DNA from: Herpomyces periplanetae
Lineage: Eukaryota > Ascomycota > Laboulbeniomycetes > Herpomycetales > Herpomycetaceae
Assembly: GCA_009733715.1 (NCBI GenBank)
Contig: WMKJ01000160.1
Location: 1-22,560, forward strand
Length of the DNA: 22,560 nucleotides
Reading direction: 5' to 3'
Shown: in pieces, positions 1 to 9,234 of the stretch
Numbering within the stretch: the stretch's first letter is position 1
Layout: every line of letters starts with the position of its first letter
The notes under the pieces: model-generated
Databases searched by the model: none
Told to the model about the DNA's origin: nothing
The model's input: the letters and a program-made list of their open reading frames with translations, nothing else
Translations under genes and position numbers: made by a program

Positions 1-46
1 TCCCTTTTTTCCTCTTTTCTTTTTGTTTCATTTAAATTTTGGGCTC

Positions 47-68
47 TTTTTTTTTTTTTTTTTTTTTT
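47..68. repeat. Poly(T) run, 22 T
   Basis: An uninterrupted run of 22 T on the plus strand in the far upstream region of BEM3. It could be a nucleosome-depleting poly(dA:dT) promoter tract. It could also be the A-tail of an old reverse-strand retroposon, but no element body can be seen, as the window begins just beside it. Confidence 0.9.
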
Positions 69-166
69 GCGTACATGCATGCATTGTATTTCCCATTCAA
101 ACGTTATATTAGCCGCTATCTACATCATCGTTATCATCATGTCTTCTATTATCCTTCATCCCCTCA

Positions 167-188
167 CATCATCATCATCATCATCATC
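167..188. repeat. CAT trinucleotide microsatellite
   Basis: About seven perfect tandem copies of CAT on the plus strand, with more scattered ATC/CAT triplets from about 121. It lies outside any supported coding region. Confidence 0.9.
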
Positions 189-661
189 GTAACTTTATTT
201 CCATGATCCTCAAACAATCATTTTGCGTTAATTCTTCCTTTAACCGTATACCCGACCTATATCTTCCTACTATATATTTGCTATCAAGTACTCTACTGTC
301 TCACACAATCGTTTCTCCCTCCACTTCAACTTCAACTCCCACTTCCGCCTCCGCCTTCTCTTCCACCCGCCCGCCCGCCACCCTTTGCTTTGTCTATACT
401 TGTTCACACCTGTTTACTCGATATGACCGTGGCCATAAATCTGTGCATCTGCTCTACCTACTTCTACTCTGAATTGGTTCAACAATTACCCGTACACAAC
501 TACACGTTGTGTCGATATTGACGTGTACCAAAACTTCGTTTAACCTAACTTATCCCCTTCATTTTTCAATACTTTGTTCTCTTTCCCCTCCACACCTCCC
601 TTACTTCTACTCAACCTTCCCAAAAGTACTACAATCCACCTACACAATCTTAATATTTTTC

Positions 662-676
662 AAAAAAAAAAAAAAA
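662..676. repeat. Poly(A) run, 15 A
   Basis: A 15-base A run inside the otherwise pyrimidine-rich leader, about 320 bases before the BEM3 start codon. It is probably part of the promoter or 5' leader. Confidence 0.85.
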
Positions 677-997
677 TATTCCTCTTTCATACCGCACTTC
701 GCTGCCCTGTTCTCCCCTCCCCCTCCCCCTCCCCCCCTTCTTACGACATTTTGTTACACTTTCTATTTTTAGTGCCTTACACCCTCGACTCTTCCCTCGC
801 ACCTTCCTCTTCTACTTCTCCTCCGCGCTTTCTCTCTTTGACTTGTTCCTTCCACTGTTTTCTCTCCCTTCATTTCTCTCGTCCACTTCTTTCCTCTTTC
901 TTGCAATGCTCTTACCACTCCTGTCTAATAACTTCTAATCGCTCTTTCTTAATCCATCCTCTTCTGTTCTCAACCTCTCTTTCGTCTTCGTTTAATC

Positions 998-3900
998 ATG
1001 TCTTTAAATACCAATCCATCCCCTCCTAAACCCATCCTTACATCCTCTTCTTCACCTACCTCCATACCTGTATCTTCATGTTCTACTATACCCACTTCTA
1101 CCTCTACCTCCGTTTCTTCTACCCTTCCTCAATCCTCTCATTCTTCCATTCCCAAATCTACTATTTCCCTTCCTGATCCCTCTTCTACCCTTCCATCATC
1201 TAATCTATTTTCTCCTACTTTTTCCTTTTCTTCCCCCAACCCCGATTCTTCTCCCGACTTATCCCTTTTCTACCAAGAAATTTCCGCTTTAATCGCCCAT
1301 TCCCCTTCTCCCGATGCTGCTATACTTACCTTATGGCGTGAAAAACAATCCGCTACCGCCCTAACTTCTCAGTTATGGCATCTCGTCGAGAAACAACGCT
1401 CACTAATTCTGGCTTTAAGTCACGGCCTTAAAAAAGTTTTTGCTTCCAACCCAGAAGCTTTTCATTCTTCTTCCTATACCGTCCAAAATCCTTCCTCTTC
1501 TACTTCTTCCCCTCCCTCCCCCTTCACTTCTCCAACCTTCTCCGTCGCCGACGCTGCTAACGCTACCGCTACTGCTGCTGCTGCCGTTGCCACTACCATT
1601 GCTGGCTCAAATGGTCCCTTTGACGCTCAAGCTGTTTCCAGCGCGTCAAACGTAGCTGCTGCCGCCGCCGCTGCTGCTTCAATCGTCGCTAATAACAGCT
1701 CTTACATGTGTGGTAAATTCCCCTTACCTCCCTCCAACTCTCCTACCGGTTCATCTTCTCCAACTTCCGATTCCATAAATCCTAATTCTTCCTACATTAA
1801 TATTTCCGTTCCTCTTTCACCCCTCTCTCCCTTGGTCAATTCCATCGCAAACCTCTCAAATAGTCCCCAACTCCCCCAATCCACCCCCCCCAACACCACC
1901 CTACCCTCTCGTACCTTTCCTCCCGATTCCACTTCCTCCAATTCCTCTTCTCCTCCCACTTCAACTTCTTCCTCTTCTACTTTTCATGCTCCCCAAAGCT
2001 CAACTTCTTCCAATCCAGTTTCCAAATCACAGCTATCACCACAAACCCAACTTCCTCCCTCCTCCTCCCCCTCTTCCCCTCAACCCTCGGATCCGGTTTC
2101 CTCTCAATCCACCTTGTCAAACTCCTCCCCCTTTTCCCACGATCAATCCACTACCCGGCAACCCAATATAACCGCTCGTCATTCCATTTCTACTCCGCAT
2201 TTACGCGTGGGTATCGACTCTTCTCATAAATCTACTACTTCCGTTTCTACACTACCTTCTGTTGTGCCTGGAAATTCCCCTAGCCCTGCCGTTAATTCCT
2301 CCACTTCTTCCAATATTCCCTTTTCTTCCTACACTCATCCCTACAAATATCGGTCCCGTCGACTCTCTGATAAACATGTATCACCAACTCGAAATGATCC
2401 TATCAATTCAACTACTCCAGGCGTCGCTAATCAACCAGGTCCCTCTTCTAATCCTTCTCTTCCAATATCAAAACCCGAGAAACCTCCTTCAGCTTCCAAA
2501 ACTGTCCGGAGCGCCACTGCTTCTCATCATATACGTCATCCTTCGTCTCATAACCGTCCTCCCCATTCATCCACCGCTTCTTCATCTCGTCTTAAGGATG
2601 TGCGCGAGAATATTCCTGAACGCGGCCGCCGACTCACCCGAAAGCAAGATGAATTCGTTCGTGGAAAGTTGAAAAAACGTGAAACACCAACCGGTCACCA
2701 TACACCTTCTCAAAGCTCCCGCTCTTCAAAGCGTCCCACCAACAGAACCACTACAGATGCTGCCTCAGCAGTCACTTCAGTTGCCCTTGAGCAATCAAGT
2801 TGCAATCGCCCATCTGATGCTCAATCATCCATTGCCGATTGCTCTAAAACCTCTCCGATACAGGAGGAGCCCCCCGCTATCTTGCCCTCCCAATCCGATT
2901 CTACATCTGATGTGGAGAGACCTGATTTACAAACCACTGTTACATCTGTGCCCGATCCTCCCATATCTAATGATGCGTCTACCGTTTCTCCCGATAAGTC
3001 AAAGCCTCTAAGCGCCGTTCCAGCTCGTTTGGCGTTAACCACCTCAGGTCATCCTACCAACATTGGTAATTCAAGTCATCCGGTTGAGATTCCCCGGAAT
3101 TCAATCATGTCTGCAGGCCAGGCTTCCATTGGACCTGAACCTCAGGAAATCTCTACACACCACAACCCCTCCATATCTGGCCTTCCCCTTAGTCCCCGGC
3201 CATGCGACCGCCCTGCATTTTTTCCTGCTCCCCGAAACTCAAAATACTCGTTATCCTTACCCGTAAATGCCGTTCTTCCCCCGGAGCGTAATTTAATTTG
3301 CCCAACCTCAGGTGCTCCCTCGGCCATCAAAGCTACCCAACAGCCTCAATTTACGTCGCAGTCGCTATCACAGCCCTCGCCCCAACCACTATCCCAATCG
3401 CAACCTCAGACGCAAACTCTACTGCAATCGCAATCACCACAGGACGATGCTAACATTTCAAAACAATCTCAATCACCCTCACCACAGCAGCCCGATGCCC
3501 AACACCCACAGCCACACCAGGCTCAAGTACTTCCCCAGCAGCCTCCTACTACTTCTCCTGCTCAACAGCAACAACAACAACAACCACCACCACCGTTGCA
3601 ACAATTGCCCACTAAAGAATCTGTTAATGAAACTAATTCTGCTTCCGGTACTACTGGCCAGTCATCTTCTTTTACTTCACCAACGTCAACTTCTTTCTCG
3701 GATAGCTCTAGCCGTCCCGCTTCAAGCACTGAAACCTCTATTGAATCAGAATTGGCCAAGCCACGTCAAGAAACCCCTCTTAGTTTAATTCCTCCTACCC
3801 ATCCACCGCCCCCTGCTTCAAACAACACCCCTGATAGTACGAATTCGGCACTCAAATCTTCTTTGAACTCAAATCCGGTCGTGGGAAATTATTCAGCTTC

Positions 3901-6900
3901 TTCCCCGTTGTCCACTAACGGTCCTCCAGAACATGTCACTGTCTCACATGAGTCTGCTATTCCGGATGCTCGTCAGGAGTTAACCACGGAAAAGACATTT
4001 CCTGCCGGTCTATCTCAGCCTGCGCAAGCTTACCTATCCCAACTTGTTCCCGATAACATGCATTTATTTTCCGTTAAAGTCTCATCCTCACGATTACGCC
4101 CTACCCGTCGAGGTGTATCCACTTCCAAGTCCGATGATTCGCTAGTTTTCCTAGTCGGTGTTCACATTCGCGCTAATAATCGCTTATTATGGCGAATAGA
4201 ACGTGCTTACACTTCCATGGAAAATCTTCACCTGGATTTAACCAATCGTTTAAGGAAATGTGGGTTCTTAGCCGGATCGGAAGAAATACCTGTGAGGTTG
4301 CCAGAACGTAGTCTCTTTTCCGGTCATGCTCCCGCCAAAGTTGATGCACGTCGTGCCGCCATTGATTTTTTCTTTGATGAGTTATGCCAACTTCGAATGG
4401 ATTTCTTCTCCCGGTCCAGTTTATGCGAGTTTCTTGTTACCGACCCAATTTTCGATCAAACCGATTGTCCTACCACCATCTACAGGGCTCCTGAAGACCT
4501 CTCGAACCGTTCCGATACTTCGTCCGTATTAGCAAATATACTGCCACGTAAAGAAGGCTATCTAACTAAACGCGGTAAGAATTTCGGGGGCTGGAAGGCC
4601 CGATATTTCACGCTTAACGGTCTCGAATTAAGGTACTTTGAGGTGGCCAACGGTCCACTTCTCGGAACTATTCGTTTGACAAATGCTCAAATCGGAAAAC
4701 AGGCTTCCCAACAAGATCAATCCACTCCTGGCAATATGTCGTACGATGAATTGGATAATAGTTACCGGCATGCGTTCCTAATTTTAGAGCCAAAGCGAAA
4801 GGATTCCTCTTCATTTGTTCGACATGTTTTGTGTGCAGAAAGTGATGAGGAACGTGACAGTTGGGTTGAAGCTTTAATTCAGTATGTCGATGCCGAGCGG
4901 CGAATTCTGGCAATGGAAGACAACAACTCCAAATTATCTGGTCACGCAATGTCCAAAGGCGCCGGTACTCCGAAGTCTGGTCCCCCCCAAGCTCGTACTA
5001 TGTCACCATCACAATTTTCCCAAAGTCCTTCGGAGGCTAGTACTGTTGGCTTTCGCAATCAGAAAGTTCCAAAGCAAACATTTTTGAATCAACAGTCCCA
5101 AATTTCGATACCGTCTGGAGATTCATCACCTCAAGCAACCGTGACAGGGCCTCAGACTTCGTCATCAAAGCCAAATACGGCTTCCCCCGCTACTGACATT
5201 GCACAGACACAGGTCCAGGCACAATTGCAAGCACAAGCACAAGCACAGGCGCAGGCGCAGGCTCAGGCTCAGGTTCAAGCTCAGGTTCAAGCTCAAGTTC
5301 AGGCTTTTCAGAGTGCCACTGGTAGAAGGCTAACCCATCAACATGCCGGCATACAGCGACAACTGGATGATCAGCAGCAACATATCCAAAAAATGTTACA
5401 CGAGCAACTTCAATTACAGCATCAACAGCGGCAGCAAATTCGTAACCAGCATTCCTTGCTCACCGTGCGTCAACAGAGTGTATCAGATGTATCAATGTCT
5501 TCATCTAATCCTAGCTTTGCCGGTGTGTCTTCATTACGAAATCGGTCGTCTTCTACAACCCTTTCAGGTCGGTTTATTGTCTCTCAGGATATGACGGCCT
5601 TTGCAAATAAGCAGGCCAATATGATATCGCATGATGTTAACTCCAATGCCAGTTCTGCAACCGAACAACTCCGACAACGACAATCATCCCGTGTCATGTC
5701 TACGATGAGTGTTAGCTTGCAGAATAAACCTCATTCATCCAGTCATTCTTTCAGTGAAATTATTGCACCTCTAACATCTTCCTTAGCCCCCGCCAATCAG
5801 ACTCTTACCGGTGTAGATACTTCCAAACCTCCCGGTCATCCAGTAATTTCAGCACCTTCGAATGGAACGGTGATCCAAAATGCTGAATTATGGGGTAATC
5901 GATTGCTCAATGGGGGTAGTAAATCCTCCAGTGGGCATATGACCTCAAATAGTGTGAGTAGCAGTTCTACCAAGGATAAAAAACGGGCTTTGTTTAGCTT
6001 TAGAGGACGATCTACCGTTGATCTTACGAATTCAGGCCCAGGAAATACGGTTAAATCAGAATCCGATAAACAGCAATCACACTCATCATCATTAAAACTT
6101 CCTGTTTCCCGTTCAATGCCAGTATTCGGTGTCCCCTTGGCCGACGCGGTTGAGCAATCTCGACGTTTAGGTGTCAGTAATTCACTACCGACGGTAGTCT
6201 ATCGCTGTATTGAATATCTACGAACTCATAATGCGCATCGTGAAGAAGGTATCTTCCGCTTAAGTGGAGCAAATCTGGCTATTCGCGCATTAAAGGCTTC
6301 GTTTGATACAGAAGGCGATGTGAAACTTCTCGAAAGTCCATCCTGTGATATTCACGTTGTTGCAAGTCTTTTAAAACAATATTTGCGAGAATTACCTGTA
6401 TCCATTCTAACATCTGAGGCACATTGGCAATTCGTTGGCGTAGTTGATCTACTTGCTAACAGTGAAAATGATTCAAGTACACCAGCTGCGGCTTTACATG
6501 AATTGGTATCTCGATTACCTCGAGTTAATCGAGCTTTATTGCGAACCTTGGTGGGATTTTTATTGGAAATTGTTTCTAATTGTGATGTGAATAAAATGAC
6601 CATGCGCAACGTTGGCATTGTATTTGCTCCGACTCTTCATATTCCGGCTAATTTGGTGTCACTTTTGCTCAGTGAACACGTCCGTATCTTCACTTCTACT
6701 AATCAAGAATCCGGTGCCGCCGAACAACAACCTTCTGCTCCTGTTGCTCGATACCTTGTTAACCAAACTCCTCCCCCCAAGTTACCTGTTTCAATTGATC
6801 ATCGTGGTCAACCTACACCTCCAGTTCATCTTGCTAAACCGTCAACAGGTTCTCCATCTCTCGATTCAGCATCTAATTGGGCACAGTCGTCCCAACGTGA

Positions 6901-6919
6901 TCGTGTCATTGCCCTGTGA
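998..6919 (+). CDS. BEM3: PX-PH-RhoGAP protein, Bem3-like GTPase-activating protein for Cdc42/Rho
   Basis: A 1973-residue single-exon protein. Residues about 88-155 (LWREK, LWHLVEKQR) form a short helical or coiled segment resembling the N-terminal region of fungal Bem3 proteins. Residues 160-1015 are disordered and Ser/Pro/Thr-rich, with a basic patch at 531-558 and a Gln-rich stretch at 780-871. A PX domain spans about 1022-1152. A PH domain spans about 1185-1296 (starts KEGYLTKRG, ends with the conserved Trp of SWVEALIQY). Then come a Gln-Ala repeat (1403-1436) and the RhoGAP domain at about 1710-1898, with EEGIFRLSG holding the arginine finger, Arg1754. In this family PX and PH bind phosphoinositides at sites of polarised growth, and the GAP domain speeds GTP hydrolysis by Cdc42. 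Yeast Bem3 is about 1130 residues, so this one is enlarged, mostly in the disordered parts. The ATG at 998 is the first after the in-frame stop at 950-952. The PX-PH-RhoGAP order makes the family call strong. The precise GTPase target is inferred. Confidence 0.93.
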   Translation: MSLNTNPSPPKPILTSSSSPTSIPVSSCSTIPTSTSTSVSSTLPQSSHSSIPKSTISLPDPSSTLPSSNLFSPTFSFSSPNPDSSPDLSLFYQEISALIAHSPSPDAAILTLWREKQSATALTSQLWHLVEKQRSLILALSHGLKKVFASNPEAFHSSSYTVQNPSSSTSSPPSPFTSPTFSVADAANATATAAAAVATTIAGSNGPFDAQAVSSASNVAAAAAAAASIVANNSSYMCGKFPLPPSNSPTGSSSPTSDSINPNSSYINISVPLSPLSPLVNSIANLSNSPQLPQSTPPNTTLPSRTFPPDSTSSNSSSPPTSTSSSSTFHAPQSSTSSNPVSKSQLSPQTQLPPSSSPSSPQPSDPVSSQSTLSNSSPFSHDQSTTRQPNITARHSISTPHLRVGIDSSHKSTTSVSTLPSVVPGNSPSPAVNSSTSSNIPFSSYTHPYKYRSRRLSDKHVSPTRNDPINSTTPGVANQPGPSSNPSLPISKPEKPPSASKTVRSATASHHIRHPSSHNRPPHSSTASSSRLKDVRENIPERGRRLTRKQDEFVRGKLKKRETPTGHHTPSQSSRSSKRPTNRTTTDAASAVTSVALEQSSCNRPSDAQSSIADCSKTSPIQEEPPAILPSQSDSTSDVERPDLQTTVTSVPDPPISNDASTVSPDKSKPLSAVPARLALTTSGHPTNIGNSSHPVEIPRNSIMSAGQASIGPEPQEISTHHNPSISGLPLSPRPCDRPAFFPAPRNSKYSLSLPVNAVLPPERNLICPTSGAPSAIKATQQPQFTSQSLSQPSPQPLSQSQPQTQTLLQSQSPQDDANISKQSQSPSPQQPDAQHPQPHQAQVLPQQPPTTSPAQQQQQQQPPPPLQQLPTKESVNETNSASGTTGQSSSFTSPTSTSFSDSSSRPASSTETSIESELAKPRQETPLSLIPPTHPPPPASNNTPDSTNSALKSSLNSNPVVGNYSASSPLSTNGPPEHVTVSHESAIPDARQELTTEKTFPAGLSQPAQAYLSQLVPDNMHLFSVKVSSSRLRPTRRGVSTSKSDDSLVFLVGVHIRANNRLLWRIERAYTSMENLHLDLTNRLRKCGFLAGSEEIPVRLPERSLFSGHAPAKVDARRAAIDFFFDELCQLRMDFFSRSSLCEFLVTDPIFDQTDCPTTIYRAPEDLSNRSDTSSVLANILPRKEGYLTKRGKNFGGWKARYFTLNGLELRYFEVANGPLLGTIRLTNAQIGKQASQQDQSTPGNMSYDELDNSYRHAFLILEPKRKDSSSFVRHVLCAESDEERDSWVEALIQYVDAERRILAMEDNNSKLSGHAMSKGAGTPKSGPPQARTMSPSQFSQSPSEASTVGFRNQKVPKQTFLNQQSQISIPSGDSSPQATVTGPQTSSSKPNTASPATDIAQTQVQAQLQAQAQAQAQAQAQAQVQAQVQAQVQAFQSATGRRLTHQHAGIQRQLDDQQQHIQKMLHEQLQLQHQQRQQIRNQHSLLTVRQQSVSDVSMSSSNPSFAGVSSLRNRSSSTTLSGRFIVSQDMTAFANKQANMISHDVNSNASSATEQLRQRQSSRVMSTMSVSLQNKPHSSSHSFSEIIAPLTSSLAPANQTLTGVDTSKPPGHPVISAPSNGTVIQNAELWGNRLLNGGSKSSSGHMTSNSVSSSSTKDKKRALFSFRGRSTVDLTNSGPGNTVKSESDKQQSHSSSLKLPVSRSMPVFGVPLADAVEQSRRLGVSNSLPTVVYRCIEYLRTHNAHREEGIFRLSGANLAIRALKASFDTEGDVKLLESPSCDIHVVASLLKQYLRELPVSILTSEAHWQFVGVVDLLANSENDSSTPAAALHELVSRLPRVNRALLRTLVGFLLEIVSNCDVNKMTMRNVGIVFAPTLHIPANLVSLLLSEHVRIFTSTNQESGAAEQQPSAPVARYLVNQTPPPKLPVSIDHRGQPTPPVHLAKPSTGSPSLDSASNWAQSSQRDRVIAL
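3335..3610 (+). repeat. Gln/Pro-rich low-complexity segment in BEM3
   Basis: Codons 780-871 of BEM3 are dominated by Gln, Ser and Pro, ending in a seven-Gln run followed by Pro (about 3562-3594). The Gln codons mix CAA and CAG, so this is not a pure expanded triplet tract. Segments of this kind vary in length between strains in fungi. Confidence 0.85.
5204..5305 (+). repeat. Hexanucleotide (CARGYN) repeat encoding Gln-Ala/Gln-Val
   Basis: A degenerate six-base tandem repeat of 17 units encoding alternating Gln-Ala and Gln-Val, codons 1403-1436 of BEM3, between the PH and RhoGAP domains. A Gln/His-rich, probably coiled-coil stretch follows (about 1440-1490). Synonymous variation between units suggests it is old enough to have diverged while the amino-acid pattern was kept. 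Confidence 0.9.
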
Positions 6920-7261
6920 TGTGAGTATAGTTTCATCACAGAACTTCATAATTAACTTTACTCTTTTGTTCCTATCTCTATGTGTTTGTATACTTTTTGA
7001 GCATTTACCCTTTCACTTTTGTTCCTTTTTTTTCCCTTCCCTTCTTTTACTCTTTGTTAACCCCGTGCCCCCGCCCACCCTCACATTTTCGCCTCGTGTA
7101 TTACTATTTCTGGTGATATTCCTTACCCTTTATTTAGTCTGCCTATGTGCATCCTACCAGTATAAATAATAATGTTCTATTCATATCCTTAATTTCCATT
7201 CTATCTTATCTATCTACATAACAAATAACCTACGCCGTGCTCTCCCTCTTGTCCCTAAACG
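6920..7261. other. Convergent intergenic region BEM3 / PEX10
   Basis: These 342 bases hold the 3' ends of two converging genes. The sequence is T/C-rich in the middle (about 7000-7100) and AT-rich near 7165-7230 (ATAAATAATAAT). It presumably carries both polyadenylation regions. No gene is seen. A GTGAGT sequence starts just after the BEM3 stop, but it lies beyond the TGA and is not needed for the model. Confidence 0.6.
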
Positions 7262-8869
7262 CTAGTTTGTGCGTGCACAAGCACTCCAACCTCGTAAGGG
7301 CAGTAAGTGTTTAAGCCAACACGCTTGGCGACATAATGGACATTCGGCCGCTACACTATCTAATCCCAGCGTAGCAGCAGTAATCGATTGACGAGATAAA
7401 TCAGGTGTACTCCGGTGCATCACTAAACGTGTACCCCGCGGAGTTTGTGTCATAGTTTGGTCAACGTTAGTCATACTAGCATTTGCTGCCGTATCTAATG
7501 AACTACTCTCAATCCAATCGTAAATACACGCCCAACAGAAAACGTGTCCACACGTCGCCAACGCCGGATTCTTCATCGCCTCAAGACATAATGTACACCG
7601 TCGTCCCGCATTTATTTCCCCCGTAGTTTGTCCTTTTTCCTTTTCTCCTTTTCCTAACCAAGCTAACGTATTAATTTCACTCAAATCAATTACTTCCCCC
7701 GCTAATCTTACAACTGGCGATTTTTTCTCCTCCTCTTCATCGCACTTTTCAAGCTTAATACGTCGTCGTACGCACGTATAAACTTGTCGAGCATCAAGCC
7801 ATGCTTGTAATGCCACCTGTAATACTAAAAGTACACCTAGCGCTTCATAACTCCCTCGTGATTGAATCGTTGAATTGTCAATTTTATGCCCTTCACTATC
7901 CTTCATACCAGAGCTGCTTGGTTTCCTTCCACCATCTTCCAATTTCTCGTTTACTCGTGATACCGTGTACCCTAGGTCCAGTATACGTCGACTTACTTGC
8001 AGAAATTTCCCGTTAAAATAAAATAAGGCTAAATGTATAGCCATCACCGGTGATTCCAGCATACGTCCCACTCGTACAATCGTTCGTGCCAGTGACCAGA
8101 AGCGTAAAGTATCTTCGTTATACCCCAATATTGACCATTTAGCTACCGAATAAATCTGTGTCAACGTTGATGCCGAGTGAATATCATTCCATGCCGGTAC
8201 CATATCCCTGGATTGCTGCACACCATGCACTTCATGACCTGTACCCGTCAAACTTTCTTCATTCTCTTCATCATACCCACCTCCTGTACACTCCTTCATC
8301 TTAATCCACCATGATGGTACAAGTGTACATAAAATCAGAAATCCAATTCGGCGTTGCCACGTTATTAATTTTACGTCAACCTCACGTCCATTATTTACTC
8401 GTTGTGCCCACACCGGCATCAGTTCCGTAAATTCTTCGCCCAGCGTACAATTACCCAGTAGCATAGTTAATGCAAGATATAGCGTAGCTACAACGCCACA
8501 TGAGGCTCCAGAATCGTTATGTACCGGACTCGCAAATCCCATTGTGTCAAATAGTGTATCGTTAGCTCCCCCCCGCTCCCTTGATATACATCTCATGAGA
8601 AAATCCAGTCCCCGTTTACTACCGTGCACCGATTCAACTATCCAATTTCCCAATTTATGATCGCGTAAACGACTGCGCGAAAGTATCGTACAAACTAATT
8701 GATTAAATCGTCGAATTTGTCGTACACACTGCTCTACGCTATCCCCCAGCCGCGCTTGAACGTATGCATCTTTACTACGCGATAGTAATATCTGAGCTGC
8801 CGTACCACGGGGTAAACTGAAATCTTGCCTCGCCAATTCCCCTGCATTCCCTTTTTCCCTTGTCGCCAT
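7262..8869 (-). CDS. PEX10: Peroxisome biogenesis factor 10, RING-finger E3 ubiquitin ligase
   Basis: A 535-residue protein. Conserved Pex10 features in order: N-terminal helix with LLSRSKDAYVQARL (29-41); a hydrophobic segment at 126-140 followed by TLGEEF (142-147); another at 174-188; the HLALFYFNGKFLQVSRRI block (279-296); a hydrophobic segment at 341-357; and a C-terminal C3HC4 RING with Cys425, Cys428, Cys440, His442, Cys445, Cys448, Cys510 and Cys513, then LKHLLPLRGW. In this family Pex10, Pex2 and Pex12 form the peroxisomal membrane ligase that ubiquitinates the import receptor Pex5 for recycling. The usual length is about 320-400 residues. The excess lies in acidic or polar insertions (about 95-122, 192-235, 305-340, 375-420) and a roughly 50-residue insertion inside the RING between Cys448 and Cys510. 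The start has a good context (AAAATGGCG) and precedes the conserved helix. An unrecognised in-frame intron cannot be excluded. Confidence 0.92.
   Translation of the reverse strand: MATREKGNAGELARQDFSLPRGTAAQILLSRSKDAYVQARLGDSVEQCVRQIRRFNQLVCTILSRSRLRDHKLGNWIVESVHGSKRGLDFLMRCISRERGGANDTLFDTMGFASPVHNDSGASCGVVATLYLALTMLLGNCTLGEEFTELMPVWAQRVNNGREVDVKLITWQRRIGFLILCTLVPSWWIKMKECTGGGYDEENEESLTGTGHEVHGVQQSRDMVPAWNDIHSASTLTQIYSVAKWSILGYNEDTLRFWSLARTIVRVGRMLESPVMAIHLALFYFNGKFLQVSRRILDLGYTVSRVNEKLEDGGRKPSSSGMKDSEGHKIDNSTIQSRGSYEALGVLLVLQVALQAWLDARQVYTCVRRRIKLEKCDEEEEKKSPVVRLAGEVIDLSEINTLAWLGKGEKEKGQTTGEINAGRRCTLCLEAMKNPALATCGHVFCWACIYDWIESSSLDTAANASMTNVDQTMTQTPRGTRLVMHRSTPDLSRQSITAATLGLDSVAAECPLCRQACWLKHLLPLRGWSACARTN
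7351..7506 (-). other. In-frame insertion in the PEX10 RING finger, possible 156-nt retained intron
   Basis: Most Pex10 RING fingers have about ten residues between the sixth and seventh metal ligands; here there are 61. On the minus strand the extra DNA can be bounded by a GT (GTAGTT, starting at 7506) and a TAG (ending at 7351). Removing these 156 bases would keep the frame and give WIETAECPLC, close to a normal RING. The segment contains TGACTAAC, like the branch site of the PRE7 intron, but far from the acceptor. Against an intron: it has no stop in 52 codons, a weak donor, coding-like codons, and twice the length of the other introns seen here. Either reading is possible. Confidence 0.4.
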
Positions 8870-9154
8870 TTTCCCTCACTTTCCTCCCTGCTTCCCACGT
8901 CAACCTTGTTAATTACACCACGCTATACGATTCCTTGCCTGCCTGTAAACTTCCCCACACGAAACCGTACGCCCTGTAACCATTCAACTTATTCGAATAT
9001 TTTAGTATTTCAAAAACCGCAACCTGTCAAATATCTTCACCCATCATACCCCTAACGGTCAACCATACTCATACGTATACACTATTTTTGGGTATTTTCC
9101 AACGTGAATTCCTCCCAAAACGTTTTGATTACCTGCCTTACTAATCTCTTAGCT

Positions 9155-9160
9155 CACGTG
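9155..9160. promoter_or_regulatory. CACGTG E-box upstream of PEX10
   Basis: A perfect palindromic CACGTG, 286 bases upstream of the PEX10 ATG. Such sites bind bHLH factors (Cbf1, Pho4 or SREBP-type) in fungi. Function here is inferred from the motif alone. Confidence 0.4.
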
Positions 9161-9213
9161 TTCTACAATCATGTGACCATCCTCCGTGATAGTCGTTCGC
9201 GACAGTAAAACAT

Positions 9214-9234
9214 CTTGCGACTTGCGACTTGCAA
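9214..9234. repeat. Three tandem heptamers (CTTGCGA)
   Basis: Two exact copies of CTTGCGA followed by one CTTGCAA. This is a short tandem repeat in the PEX10-PRE7 intergenic region with no known role. Confidence 0.75.

Larger units (their letters stand above)
1..997. promoter_or_regulatory. Pyrimidine-rich upstream region of BEM3
   Basis: No gene is recognisable here. The plus strand is heavily C/T-biased, most strongly from about 560 to 997, as is common just upstream of fungal start codons. It contains a 22-base T run, a CAT triplet repeat, a 15-base A run and short C-rich runs near 715-737. Reading frames that open here (from 203, 509 and 574) translate to Ser/Pro/Leu/Phe-rich strings that follow from the C/T bias and look like no protein. 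The last in-frame stop before the BEM3 ATG is TAA at 950-952, so the coding region cannot extend further upstream without splicing. If transcription starts far upstream, the ATGs at 203, 509 and 574 would be upstream ORFs. Confidence 0.6.

Noticed and set aside
203-1029. Overlapping reading frames of 87-151 codons upstream of BEM3
   Set aside because: They are Ser/Pro/Leu/Phe strings produced by the C/T-rich strand, with no family resemblance; one overlaps the BEM3 start.
6904-6930. Possible splice donor (GTGAGT) at the end of BEM3
   Set aside because: It lies after the in-frame TGA, and the RhoGAP domain is already complete, so no extra exon is needed.
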